Assembly (NCBI GenBank): GCA_017979445.1
Contig: CM030706.1
Location: forward strand, 23,329,884 to 23,393,883
Reading direction: 5' to 3'
DNA from: Akebia trifoliata
Taxonomy: Eukaryota; Streptophyta; Magnoliopsida; Ranunculales; Lardizabalaceae
DNA length: 64,000 nt
A program made the position numbers and the translations under genes. The notes under the pieces are model-generated. The model did not search any database. It saw nothing but the letters and a program-made list of their open reading frames with translations, and was not told where the DNA came from. Shown in pieces: positions 54,375 to 64,000 of the stretch. The stretch's first letter is position 1; each line of letters starts with the position of its first letter.

Positions 54375-55850
54375 TGAAAACGCCTTCGATTCATGGGGTA
54401 CGTGGATCCACTTTTAATTTTTGAGGTTTGGGAGTCGCCACCTAGTTATTACGGTTTAGGAACCGAACATTGACTCTAAAAGGCAAATAACACTAATCTA
54501 TGAAAGAAAATACGGGTCTAGGGATCACATTACAGGGTTGGAAGGTGTTAAGCACCAACCCCGCCTGGCAAACGTCGGTCTTTACTTTTCCCAAACAAAA
54601 CTATATTGCTAAAAAACCTAAATAAATAATAATAAAAAGAATGAAAAATACCTAGATGATCACAACGATAGTTCCCTCAAAGCTGATAGAGAGATTTCTT
54701 GCTTGTGATTCCTTGCTTCATTTTTGTTATTGGATTCGCTTCAGATCTCCAAGATGAAGTATCTTCTCCTTAGATATAAGTGTTTCCTAATTTTTGATGG
54801 ATTTCTAGGTATTTTTGAAAGGTTTCTTAGTATTTTTTGAGCAAAAATTGGGATTTGGTGTTAGTTTAGGAGTTAGGGATTCAAAATTAAGGTTTGGGGA
54901 AGGCTAGGGAGACTTTTTGACCTACTTTTTTTAGGATTTATTTTTACCTACAAAAAAAGGTTGTAGAGGTCCCTATTTATAGATTTTTTTAGGTGATTTT
55001 TAGATAAAGTTAGTGTTTGATCGAAATTCTATTAGAGTTAAGGTTTGACTTTGATTTTATTAGATTGACTAGGCTTCTTTAAATTAGGGTTTTCACTTAA
55101 GTCTTACTTGATTGACTAAATTTTAGGATTTTGACTTAAGTCTTACTTGATTGACTTGACTTATGATTTTGACTTAAGTCTTACTTGATTGACTTTACTT
55201 AAAAAAATTTAATTGTAATTAGGATTTCACTTTACATGAATTAATATTTTAATTATTAATTTCAGAGTTTTAAATTGTTAAAATTGAAAAATTATCGTTT
55301 TGTCCCTAAAGAGGACTTTTACGTTTTAAGTCGTTTTCGATGTTCCAAGATGTTTTGGAATCATTTTTTCATAAGAAATTCAATGAAAATATCGGTTTGT
55401 GTCACTTATGAATTTTTTTCAGCATGAAATGATCGTGAACTTTATAAGGGGTATTTTCGTAATTTTGTCGAACTTGATGAAAATTGACGAAATGACTTAT
55501 TTGGTTTCAATTTGTTATTTTATGTGTTTGAAAGTATTTTCTTAAGCATACTGTAGGCTCTAGAGATATTTTGATGTTAGGGGTATTTTGGTAATTTGAT
55601 CATTTTTAGTGATTTTTATAGTAAAGCTTCTTTTTGTCTGAAAAATTATGATTTATATATTTTTGGGGTCATATTTTCCTAGCGTAGTGTGGTTTCTACA
55701 GTTTTGTTAAATCGAAATACCTCATCTGAAATTCTGAAATATATTTGGTACCAATACAACAGCATTGGAATAAACATCCATCATTGGGAACCGTTGCAAT
55801 CAGGTTGATGAGTTGATTAATCAAGCGAGTGCAAAAATGGGGTGTCTACA
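54375..55850 (-). repeat. 3' LTR of the minus-strand Ogre-like element
   Basis: On the minus strand TGTAGACACCCCATTTTTGC to GGCGTTTTCA, 1,476 bp. GGTGCTTAACACCTTCC-like motif near 54540 on the opposite strand. Confidence 0.88.
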
Positions 55851-55866
55851 GATGTCCCTCTTTGGC
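55851..55866 (-). promoter_or_regulatory. Polypurine tract
   Basis: The minus strand reads GCCAAAGAGGGACATC just before the LTR start, the plus-strand primer for DNA synthesis. Confidence 0.8.
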
Positions 55867-56289
55867 AGATGGTTGAAGCAAACTAGATAACAAATATATT
55901 TTGGTAGTTAGTACGATATTCAAATGCCAAAGCTATTGACAGTTCATTTTGTAGCGTGATTTAGTAATTCATCGAGGCATTCAGATCCTTGAGGGTAAAA
56001 CTCTCCTAGAACAAAAGGTTGTCAGGTCCTTGAGCGAGAGCTCTTATTGACGGTGTCAGATCCTTGAATTTTTGAAAATTCTTCCTGACTAAAATGTGCA
56101 AGTGTGTGCACTTGAAATCTAAGATAAATCTCAAAGGGTTTGAGTAAAATTCGAGTAAAACTGAGTAAAATCTGAGCAAAACATAAAATCTAGGAAAACC
56201 TGAGAAAAAATTTGACTTTAAACAAAATTTGAAAAAAATGTGAGATTTGAGAAAAATCTGAGCAAAAGTTGAGAAAAAGTTGAATATTA

Positions 56290-57125
56290 TACTCTACCTA
56301 TCCTGGGTGAAAGAGTAATGAACTTATTTTTCTAGGAGTCCTACTCTACCTGCTCGGGATGAAAGAGTAATGAACTTCTTTTCTGGGAGTCCTACTCTAC
56401 CTGTCCGAGGTAAAAGAGTAATGAACTAATTTTTTTTAGGAGTCCTATTCTACCTACTCGGGGTGAAAGAGTAATGCACTAATTTTTTTTTTTGAGAAGT
56501 TCTACTCTACCTACTCGGAGTGAAGGAGTAATGAACTAAGTTTTTTGGGAGTCCTACTCTACCTTCCTAGGGTGAAAGAGTAATGAACTAATTTTTTTGG
56601 AAAATTCTACTCTACCTACTCGGAGTAAAAGAGTAATAAACTAATTTTTTGGGAGTCCTACTCTACCTGCTTAGGGTGAAAGAATAATGAACTAATTTTT
56701 TTGGGAAGTTCTACTCTACCTACTCGGAATGAAATAGTAATGAACTAAGCTTTTTGGGAGTCCTACTCTACCTGCCTAGGGTGAAAAAGTAATGAACTAA
56801 TTTTTTTGGAAAGTTCTATTCTACTTACTCGGAGTGAAAGAGTAATGAACTAAGCTTTTTGGGAGTCCTACTTTACCTGCCCAGGGTGAAAGAGTAATGA
56901 ACTAATTTTTTTGGAAAGTTCTACTCTACCTACTCGGAGTGAAATAGTAATGAACTAATTTTTTGGGAGTCCTACTCTACTTGCCCAGGGTAAAAGAGCA
57001 ATGAACTAATTTTTTTGGGAAGTTATACTCTACTTACTAGGAGTGAAAGAATATGAACTAAGCTTTTTGGGAATCCTACTCTACCTGGCTAGGGTGACAG
57101 AATAATGAACTAATTTTTTGGGAAT
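56290..57125 (-). repeat. Tandem array: sixteen 52-bp units, partly dimeric
   Basis: Each unit has TACTCTACCT, then CGGGGTGAAAGAGTAATGAACTAA (given here in parts: GGGTGAAAGAGTAATGAAC) and a T run. From the fourth unit, two variants alternate (GGGAGTCC versus GGAAGTTC; CTACTCGGAGT versus CTGCCTAGGGT), giving a higher-order period of about 104 bp. It lies in the 3' untranslated part of the Ogre-like element. Confidence 0.93.
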
Positions 57126-58559
57126 AAATGGGGGATTTACACAGCATTTGATTTTTTTTTTTAAATAAAAAAATTAGATTTTATGAAGGTCCGGTAAATA
57201 TTTTAACTCTCTTTGAATCTTAGGAGTTTTCAAAATTGCTATCAAGAGGATAACCTTTAATTCAAAGTTAACCTTATCATTTGGTGTTGAAATTGACCAG
57301 GCTTCAAAACCAAAATGCCCCTAGTTTGACAGGGAACATTGCACTGGGGATAATTGAACATAATTTGAAAACGAATGCCCCTAGTGTAAGGGGGGAAACT
57401 GTACTCTTTAGAAAAAGGAAGTGCCATTGTTATGAAAGTTTGAAATCATTAATTATCGCAAGTGCAATAAAACTTTAACTTTTACTTTTGACTTTTTATA
57501 TTAAAGATTTTGAGTCAGACTCAAAGAAATTGAAACAAAATATTTCTTTCTGAAATTCATCATAGAATTTGTTCTTTCTTCCCGTCGGTTCGCTTAAGGA
57601 CATGAAACTCTTCAGATTAATCATAGACGAGATACTTGTATCCATTGAATCTATATTTGGTTCAAACTGGGTATTGAAACTTGATCATTCGGACTTCTGA
57701 TGTTTCGGCTCGGACTGCCTTTTCAACTTCTCAACTCATTGAAGATTTTCGTTTATTTTTTGGTAGCTCTAAGTTTTGCCTAGATTACCTTTTCAGGTTT
57801 TCAATCTAACGAGCATGCTCTAATTTTTTCCTAGATCGCCTTGTTAGGTTTTCGATCTAGCGAGCTTACAATTTTTCTCTTTTCTTTACTCTGATTGTTG
57901 TAAAAGTCGTCATTTCAGATTTTCAACTTTGCGAGATTGTTCTAATTTTTGCCTAAGTTGCCCTTTTGGATTTTCAACCTAGCAGGCTTCATTTTTCTTT
58001 TTCTTCCATTTTGAACTTCTGGAGTTACTATCTGATCATACTTTTCTATCTTCCTTGACTTTTTCGCACAATACTTAGGAGGACTTTTATGGGTAGGCTT
58101 AGGACTGGGCATAAAAAGAAAGGAATTTTGAGGCTCAAAAATCCAAATGCCCCTCGTGTGGCATTTTCTTTTAAATTATTTTCTTTTTCCTTGAATTTTT
58201 TCCCCATTTTAGATGATATTTCTTTTTCTTTTGAATTTTTTCTTTTTAGTTTTTTTTTGTCGGAAATCTATTTTTTTATTTTGATGTGGTCATGCCTGAA
58301 GTAACTTCTTAGGTTGCCTACGTACCCTAGAATTTTGGGATCAGACCAAGACGTACTTCAAATTTCCCTCCCCTAGATTGGATGATCAGGCTGAGAAAGA
58401 AAAAGGTATTTTTTTTTTAAAAGGCTACAAAGGGCTAAAAAATGAGATAATGAACTAGGTAGTAGGAAAATTGATTCGGCCAAAGATAGCCTCCTTAAAT
58501 GTAATACCGTTTGATCTGGTTAAGGTTGGTTGACTCTAGTAGTTCAATTCTATCATGAT
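57126..58559 (-). other. 3' untranslated region of the Ogre-like element
   Basis: No gene. Repeated phrases CCTAGATTGCC..TTCAGGTTTTCAAC and TCTAGCGAGCTT (57770-57990) form loose units of about 60 bp. GGTTGCCTACGTACCCTAGA at 58313 resembles the conserved 3' region of this retroelement group. Two short phrases AAAATGCCCCTAG repeat near 57310 and 57375. Confidence 0.5.
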
Positions 58560-58886
58560 CTTGAAGTCTGATAGTTGAATCATTGACTTGTAAGTGGCGA
58601 ACTTTGATTTTCTTGTCAAACATGTGAGTGACTCTTCTCTGATAAGTTTACACTTGGTACAGAACCTTTAAGTTGTTTTTCTTTGATCAGGTTTACTTAT
58701 TCATACTGCTGACGTACTCAATCTGTTTCTAATAATTGACTTTTTATCAAACCTTGAGATACGGGATTTCATTTCAACTGTTAAGTCTGCTTCCATATCA
58801 TATATTAGATAGTAGGGAATAACTCCAATGGAAGACTGATATACCCATAGTGTGAATGGTAACTTCTCTGACGGATCGTGGTGCAA
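58560..58886 (-). pseudogene. Integrase remnant of the Ogre-like element
   Basis: Minus strand, 58886-58701: EKLPFTLWVYQSSIGVIPYY, LIYDMEADLTVEMKS, the end of the catalytic core (usual LPFALWGYRT..TGATPYSLVYGMEAVLP). Then about 58635-58560 gives MFDKKIKVRHLQVNDS, the start of the integrase C-terminal domain (usual FDKKVKPR.F..GDLVL). The DD-E residues lie upstream and are missing. Confidence 0.75.
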
Positions 58887-61800
58887 TTAACACATTTTCC
58901 TGATGATTATCTTGAGATTTTTTTATTCAAAATTTCTTTATCCAATCAAATTCAGAAGGGGCGATAGACACCTCTATGACTCGACAAACTAACTCGACTC
59001 AACAGAAATAGAATAGATTCGATCTAGAGAAAACATGATATTGATGAAATGAAAAAAAAACTTGATTCAAGACTCATGAAAGACAATTACCCACATACAA
59101 CGGACTTGACTATAGGCTGAGGACTTTGGATATTGCTTGCAACCAACAGGATTGAGGCAATGTGATCTTCAGGAAATAACTATGTAATTTTGAGAGATTC
59201 CACGACCATTTTTCATTGTTGACTTGGTACTAATGTTTTTTCTAGTTGACTAGACTTACAACCCTTACTAGACGATGGATGATAGAGCCTAGGTGCAATG
59301 ATAATCTTGAAACCTTATCAAAGGTGGAGTAGACTTTTAGCAATTAGAAATAGAGGTCCCATTGATAGCATTGGTTAACCCCCTAAATTCAAAAAGTCTA
59401 ACCGATGAAATATTTCAATCACGAAACATTGCATGAACATGATTTACCGATTGATCATGAATCTTAGAAAATTTTGAATCACGATTAAGGGTTGTACAAT
59501 TTTCTAAAAGTAAGATCCTGATTGTACTAATCAGTACATCCCTTAATATGAATTTTTTTACTGATCCTGATCTTGTTAAATATGAAATATTCAGTCCATT
59601 AAATTAAATTAGCCGATACAAGGTGATTGAGACTATGTACCCATTTGAATTTGGACCGGTTTGACCCAATGGATCTAAATATTCTACTTGAATCACTTCA
59701 TCAACTATTTTTTTAAGCTAATTAATCCAATCGGTCAATGTGTTGATCTATAGGATCTATTTACCAATTGGGCTAACTAGTTTAATTTGATATTGATCGG
59801 TATGTCTCATCAATTAAGTTTACTAGGTTGAACCTGTATTGCGGGTTGGATTAAAGCAGTGTGGATCAGTCCACCCACTTACATTTGTGTTGAATTAAAT
59901 AGAGCAACCCGGGAAGACCCATAACCAGTTCGGGTCATGACCTATAGGAAGGCTCCTAGACTATAGGTTTACTACGTGCAATGCAATTTATCTGGCCACT
60001 CTTGCCCAAGTACACCTATATACCTCTCGAGCATACTCAATCAGATGGTACGTGGTGACTTAGTTTGATATACTGTATAGGTGATAATCTAAGACTCTAA
60101 CCCACATCTCTGAAGTCAAAAAAAACTAGTTCAATCCCTAGTTGAGAGGTGGCGCACGATACTGAGCAAGGGCCTTCTTAAATACCTCTCGTCTAAAATA
60201 AACGTAGTCTATCCCCCTCGTACAGTAGGATACAGCGGGACAGGATCTCACTTAGGCACTGATTTTGACCAAGAAATACAATTGGTGAACTTCGATTACC
60301 TTTAATATACCGTATAGGTACGAGTCTAGGGTTGTAGCTTTCATAAATGGTTTAGCATCCCATGAGGGGACCAACCACGTACTAGTATTACATTGGCAAT
60401 CGGGACATGTGACTTTTCGGCTTACAATAGGACAAAGGCCCAGGTCGCTCCAGTATGGGTGCATCAATATACCTTTCAGAGTCACCTAATCAATTAGTAC
60501 TGATGCTCCAATTTTATATACCCTAAGGTACGTGACTGGAGTTGTGATTTTCATGAATGGCGTCGCATCTCCGAGGAGACCGGACCATGCACTAGTGCCA
60601 CGTTGGCTATAAGAGACATGCAACGTGCAATGCAATAAAATAAACATGCTAGTGGTGTGTGCAAAATAGGGTGGGGTGTGCCCGGGGCCTTTTTCAGATA
60701 AATGAGTATATGGGCTTGATCAGATCACACAAGTATGAATATCAAATAAATATTGATTTGAAAACACAAAAGTATCCATAACATCAAGATTAAGATCAAG
60801 ACATGCACATCAAAAATATATATCAATTAAGATCATGGCATGTCAGATATGTAATCAATTAGCATAGCACCGAAATAATCAATCATTGAACAACCATTGA
60901 AATATGCACAAGATTTTTTTTTAAAAATGAACTAAAACAAAAAGACTTTTTTTTTGTGGTCAAATCAATGATTGCTTTGAGCGATCCAAAATAATTCAGG
61001 ATTTCAATGAATATTGAATTGAGAATAGAATGATAATTGTGGAGATATAGAGTGATGTCTTTTTTTTTTTTAAAGAAATTCTTGTTTTTATTTTTTAGCA
61101 AAGAAAAATTTTATAAAGGAAAAGAAATCTATTATTAATTAGTACTACACAAATTACTAAACAAATTGACTTTTTTTTTCTTAAGGAAAATTGTTACTGA
61201 CTATTAGGAAACCTAAAAAAATAAAAATTCCAATAATTCTACTGCCACACCAATTTTTACACGTAAGAAAAAAGAAAAACATTATAATGATGTGTTATAT
61301 GTAAAAACTGGTGTGCTAAAAAAAATCTTTTAACGATGGCGCAGTCGAAACAATTTTTTTTTTTTATAGAAAAGCTTTATGCTGAAAAGTATTTCCTATA
61401 TAAATGAGAGATCAAAAATTTCACAAGAAACTCAAATCCTCTCATTGAACGCTTTTTGAATCCCAATCGGAATCAAGGGAATTCTACAAAGAGGGCAAAT
61501 TTTGATCACGATTCATCCGACAATCCAAATATTTCAGGTGGATGACATGATTGCACTTCATCAACTGTCGGATTTCTTCCTCTCCAAATCTAGATTCAAA
61601 TCCCTGTTTCAATCATCTCTAAAGCTTTATTCACGCTCCTGTTTCAATCTCTTAATTTTCGATTACAAAATCATGATAGAAATATTGTAATGTTGAACCC
61701 CAAAATTTTCCCATCAGTAGACGATTTTAGCAGAATCAAAATCATAATCCTTAGCTTCAGATGCATCTCTAAGCAAAGAGAAATCGGGATTAAGCTTTTC

Positions 61801-62027
61801 TTCAAAAATTTCGAGTTTAAAAAAAAAACCAGATTTTTAGGAAGAAACCAATTTTTTTCTTTTTTTTTGCTTTTCTAATCGATTTAGATTGAAAGGGAAA
61901 GAGAGGAGAGAGAGAAAGAGAGAGAGAGAGAGAAATGAAGTGGGTAGAGGCGCTTTTTTTTTTCTTCTTTGCTATTTTTCGTCCTCTTCTTTCACATTGG
62001 AGAAGAAGATAGAAGTAGGAAAAAACA
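58887..62027 (-). other. Internal Ogre-like DNA without readable genes
   Basis: 3.1 kb where gag, protease and RT would be expected; none is recognised on either strand. It contains two diverged direct copies (60303-60415 and 60513-60620, with ATGAATGG..TAGCATC and GACC..ACCACGTACTAGT-like phrases) and possibly a third at 60083. A (GA)n run lies at 61889-61935. Short ORFs in 61.5-62.2 kb are AT-rich chance frames. Confidence 0.5.
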
Positions 62028-62510
62028 CGTTTTCACTATTAGCACCCCACGCAAAAAAATAATTTTTTTTTTGATATTTTTTTCTTGGAATCCTCTCATC
62101 ATCATAAACAACATTAAAAAAGGTACTTTTTTTTTTCTTAATGAATCACTCACAAATAATTATATGAGAAGAAGATGAAAATAAAAAAATTATTTTCTGT
62201 TAATGGCACACCACGCATAAAAATATATTTTTTTTTGCGATTTTTTTTCTTGGAATTCTCTCCTCATCACGAATAACATTAAAAAAAGGTACTTTTTTTG
62301 TTTCTTAATACATCACTCACAAATAATTATATGAGAAGAAGATGAAAATAGAAAAAATCATTTTCTACTAATGGCACACCACGCATAGAATTTTTTTTTT
62401 GAAATTCACTTCTCATCATGAACAACATTAAAGAAGATAATTTTTTTGTTTCTTAACATATTACTTACAAATAATTTATTTTCACAACTCGCCACCCATG
62501 CATAATAAGG
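62028..62510. repeat. Three and a partial tandem units of about 165 bp
   Basis: AATGGCACACCACGCATA recurs at about 62031, 62200, 62372 and 62490; AATAATTATATGAGAAGAAG and TAACATTAAAAAAGGTACTT recur between. In the minus-strand element it lies close to the PBS, i.e. in the 5' untranslated region. Confidence 0.88.
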
Positions 62511-62818
62511 TGCTAAAAAATTTTCATCTAAAATTTATTTTTTTTTTTAAAGAAAAAGGTAAAATCCATGACTCTTATTCCAATCATCATGATTTCATTC
62601 TCAATTTATATGTCAATTTGAATCTTTCATTGCTTAGGGTCATCAAAAATTGACCCTTAATTGGATCAAAAACAAAAATACAATACCCAAAATCCAAATA
62701 AACAATCCACACATCAAGTCACGAAAATAAAAATAAAACATAAAAATAAATAAATAAAAACTAGGTCAATTTGGCAATGTTCCCATACTTGGGGCTGTCC
62801 AAGTTTGATCCTCAATAA

Positions 62819-62837
62819 TTCCCAGTCGAGTCGCCAC
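62819..62837 (-). promoter_or_regulatory. Primer binding site of the Ogre-like element
   Basis: The minus strand reads GTGGCGACTCGACTGGGAA directly after the LTR end. TGGCGACTC..CTGGG is the kind of PBS described for Ogre elements (tRNA-Arg type). It fixes the element's orientation. Confidence 0.8.
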
Positions 62838-64000
62838 TAAAAGCGCCCTCGATCTGTGGGGTATGCGGATCTGCTTTTGCTTTTTTGAGGTTTGGGAGTC
62901 GCCACTTAGTTATTATAGTCTAGGAACTGAACATTGACTCTAAAAGGTAAATAACACTAATCTACGAAAGAAAATACGAGTCCGGGGATCACGTTACAGG
63001 GTTGGAAGGTGTTAGGCACCACCCCCGCCCTGCAAATGCTGGTCTCTACTTTTCCTAAAATAAAACTACATTGCTAAAAGACTTAAATAAAAATAAATAA
63101 TAAGAATGAAAAATACCTAGATGATCACAACGATAGTTCCCTCAAAGCTGACGGAGAAATTCCTTACTTCGTTTTCGTTACTGGATTTACTTCGGATCTC
63201 CAAGATGAAGTATCTTCTCCTTATATCTAAGTACTTCCTAATTTTTGATGGATTTCTGGGTATTTTTGAAGAATTTCTAAGAGTTTTTTTTATCAAAAGT
63301 TGAGATGGTTTAGTGTTAGGTAAGGAGTTAGGGCTTCAAAATTAGGGTTTGGAGAAGGTTAGGGAGACTTTTTGACCTATTGTTTCTAGGGTTTATTTTT
63401 ACTTACGAAAATAGATTGTAGAAGTCCCTATTTATAGATTTTTTTAGGTGATTTTTAGATAGAGTTGTTGTTAGATTAGAATTCTTTTAAATAGAGTTAG
63501 TGCTTGATTAGAATTCTATTAGAGTTAAGGTTTGACTTTGGTTTCATTAGATTGACTACGTTTATTTAAATTAGGGTTTTGACTTAAGTCTTACTTGATT
63601 GACTAGATTTTAGGGTTTTGACTTAAATCTTACTTGATTGATTTGACTTATGGTTTTGACTCAAGTTTTACTTGATTAACTAGACTTAAAAAATTTTAAT
63701 TTTAATTAGAATTACACTTTACATTAATTAATGTTTTAATTATTAATTTTAAAATTTTAAATTGTTAAAATTGAAAAATTATCGTTTTGCCCCTAAAGAG
63801 GACTTTTGCGTTTTAAGTCATTTTTCGATGTTCCAAGATGTTTTGGAATCGATTTTCATAAGGAATTCAATGGGAATATCGGTTTGTGTCACTTATGAAT
63901 TTTTTCGGCATGAAATGATTGTAAACTTTATGAGGGGCATTTTTGTTATTTTATCAAATTTGGTGAAAATTGACGAAATGACTTATTTGATTTTAATTTG
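62838..64000 (-). repeat. 5' LTR of the Ogre-like element, incomplete in window
   Basis: AAAGCGCCCTCGATC at the border, GGTGTTAGGCACC near 63009, then the same order of blocks as in 49365-51110 and 54375-55850 (GATCACAACGATAGTTCCCT, TTGACTTAAGTCTTACTTGA). It continues beyond 64000. Confidence 0.88.

Larger units (their letters stand above)
54375..64000 (-). mobile_element. Ogre-like Tat retrotransposon, minus strand, runs off the window
   Basis: 3' LTR 54375-55850, PPT at 55851-55866, tandem repeats, an integrase remnant at 58886-58560, PBS at 62819-62837, 5' LTR from 62838 on. No gag, protease or RT is readable between 58.9 and 62.8 kb, so this is a deletion copy. Confidence 0.85.

Noticed and set aside
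60252..60485. Minus-strand 77-residue protein
   Set aside because: Lies in a diverged direct duplication; the second copy does not keep the frame.
61502..62178. Three consecutive plus-strand ORFs of 60-70 residues
   Set aside because: AT- and T-rich composition, no domain, within the internal region of a minus-strand retroelement.
1..64000. tRNA, rRNA or intact cellular protein gene
   Set aside because: None could be supported; tRNA-like boxes were found only in the SINE candidate.

Overview
This is nuclear DNA from a plant, most likely a eudicot-like angiosperm. It is AT-rich and packed with plant Ty3/gypsy retrotransposons of the Tat/Ogre group. It also holds L1-type LINE debris, a tRNA-derived SINE, hAT elements, many MITEs, a plant mitochondrial nad1 fragment, and pieces of a plant LRK10-like (GUB_WAK_bind) receptor gene. 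No intact cellular gene is visible; almost every reading frame is transposon remnant or chance. The species cannot be named from the sequence.

Layout. 1-2170: chromovirus-type gypsy pol remnant split by a truncated 1.4 kb Ogre-like LTR. 3791-14581: a nearly complete Tat element (5' LTR, PBS, gag, RT, RNase H, a second 'archaeal' RNase H, integrase, 53-bp tandem repeats, an antisense extra ORF, PPT, 3' LTR). It lost its protease and carries a 2 kb solo LTR with a perfect 5-bp target duplication. 15502-21760: a cluster of hairpin MITEs, each bordered by (TA)n. A nad1 mitochondrial piece sits between two of them, and an old hAT element was split by others. 22701-23213: hAT element with perfect 8-bp TSD. 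23270-28350: ectodomain exon of an LRK10-like receptor on the minus strand with its upstream region. 28.4-34.4 kb: SINE, small foldbacks, LINE remnant. 34414-36165: Tat LTR plus decayed gag. 36167-39141: inverted partner of the receptor locus with a truncated pseudogene. 39585-42582: second MITE array. 42583-43340: intron-containing captured gene fragment. 43909-52854: second decayed Tat element with insertions. 52855-64000: a plus-strand Ogre-like LTR abutting a minus-strand Ogre-like element that runs off the window.

How it works together: the window is a record of nested insertions. The retroelements once supplied their own gag, protease, RT/RNase H and integrase, but every copy here has stops, frameshifts or lost domains. 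The receptor pieces look like a decayed tandem/inverted disease-resistance-type receptor cluster, with kinase exons missing. The most unusual signal is the MITE superfamily. It has a conserved double-hairpin core, several exchangeable terminal sequences that all share a GGGTC..G.TC-like end, and insertion inside TA microsatellites, with units packed side by side. It recalls the rice 'Micron' class of microsatellite-targeting elements but with a modular design.
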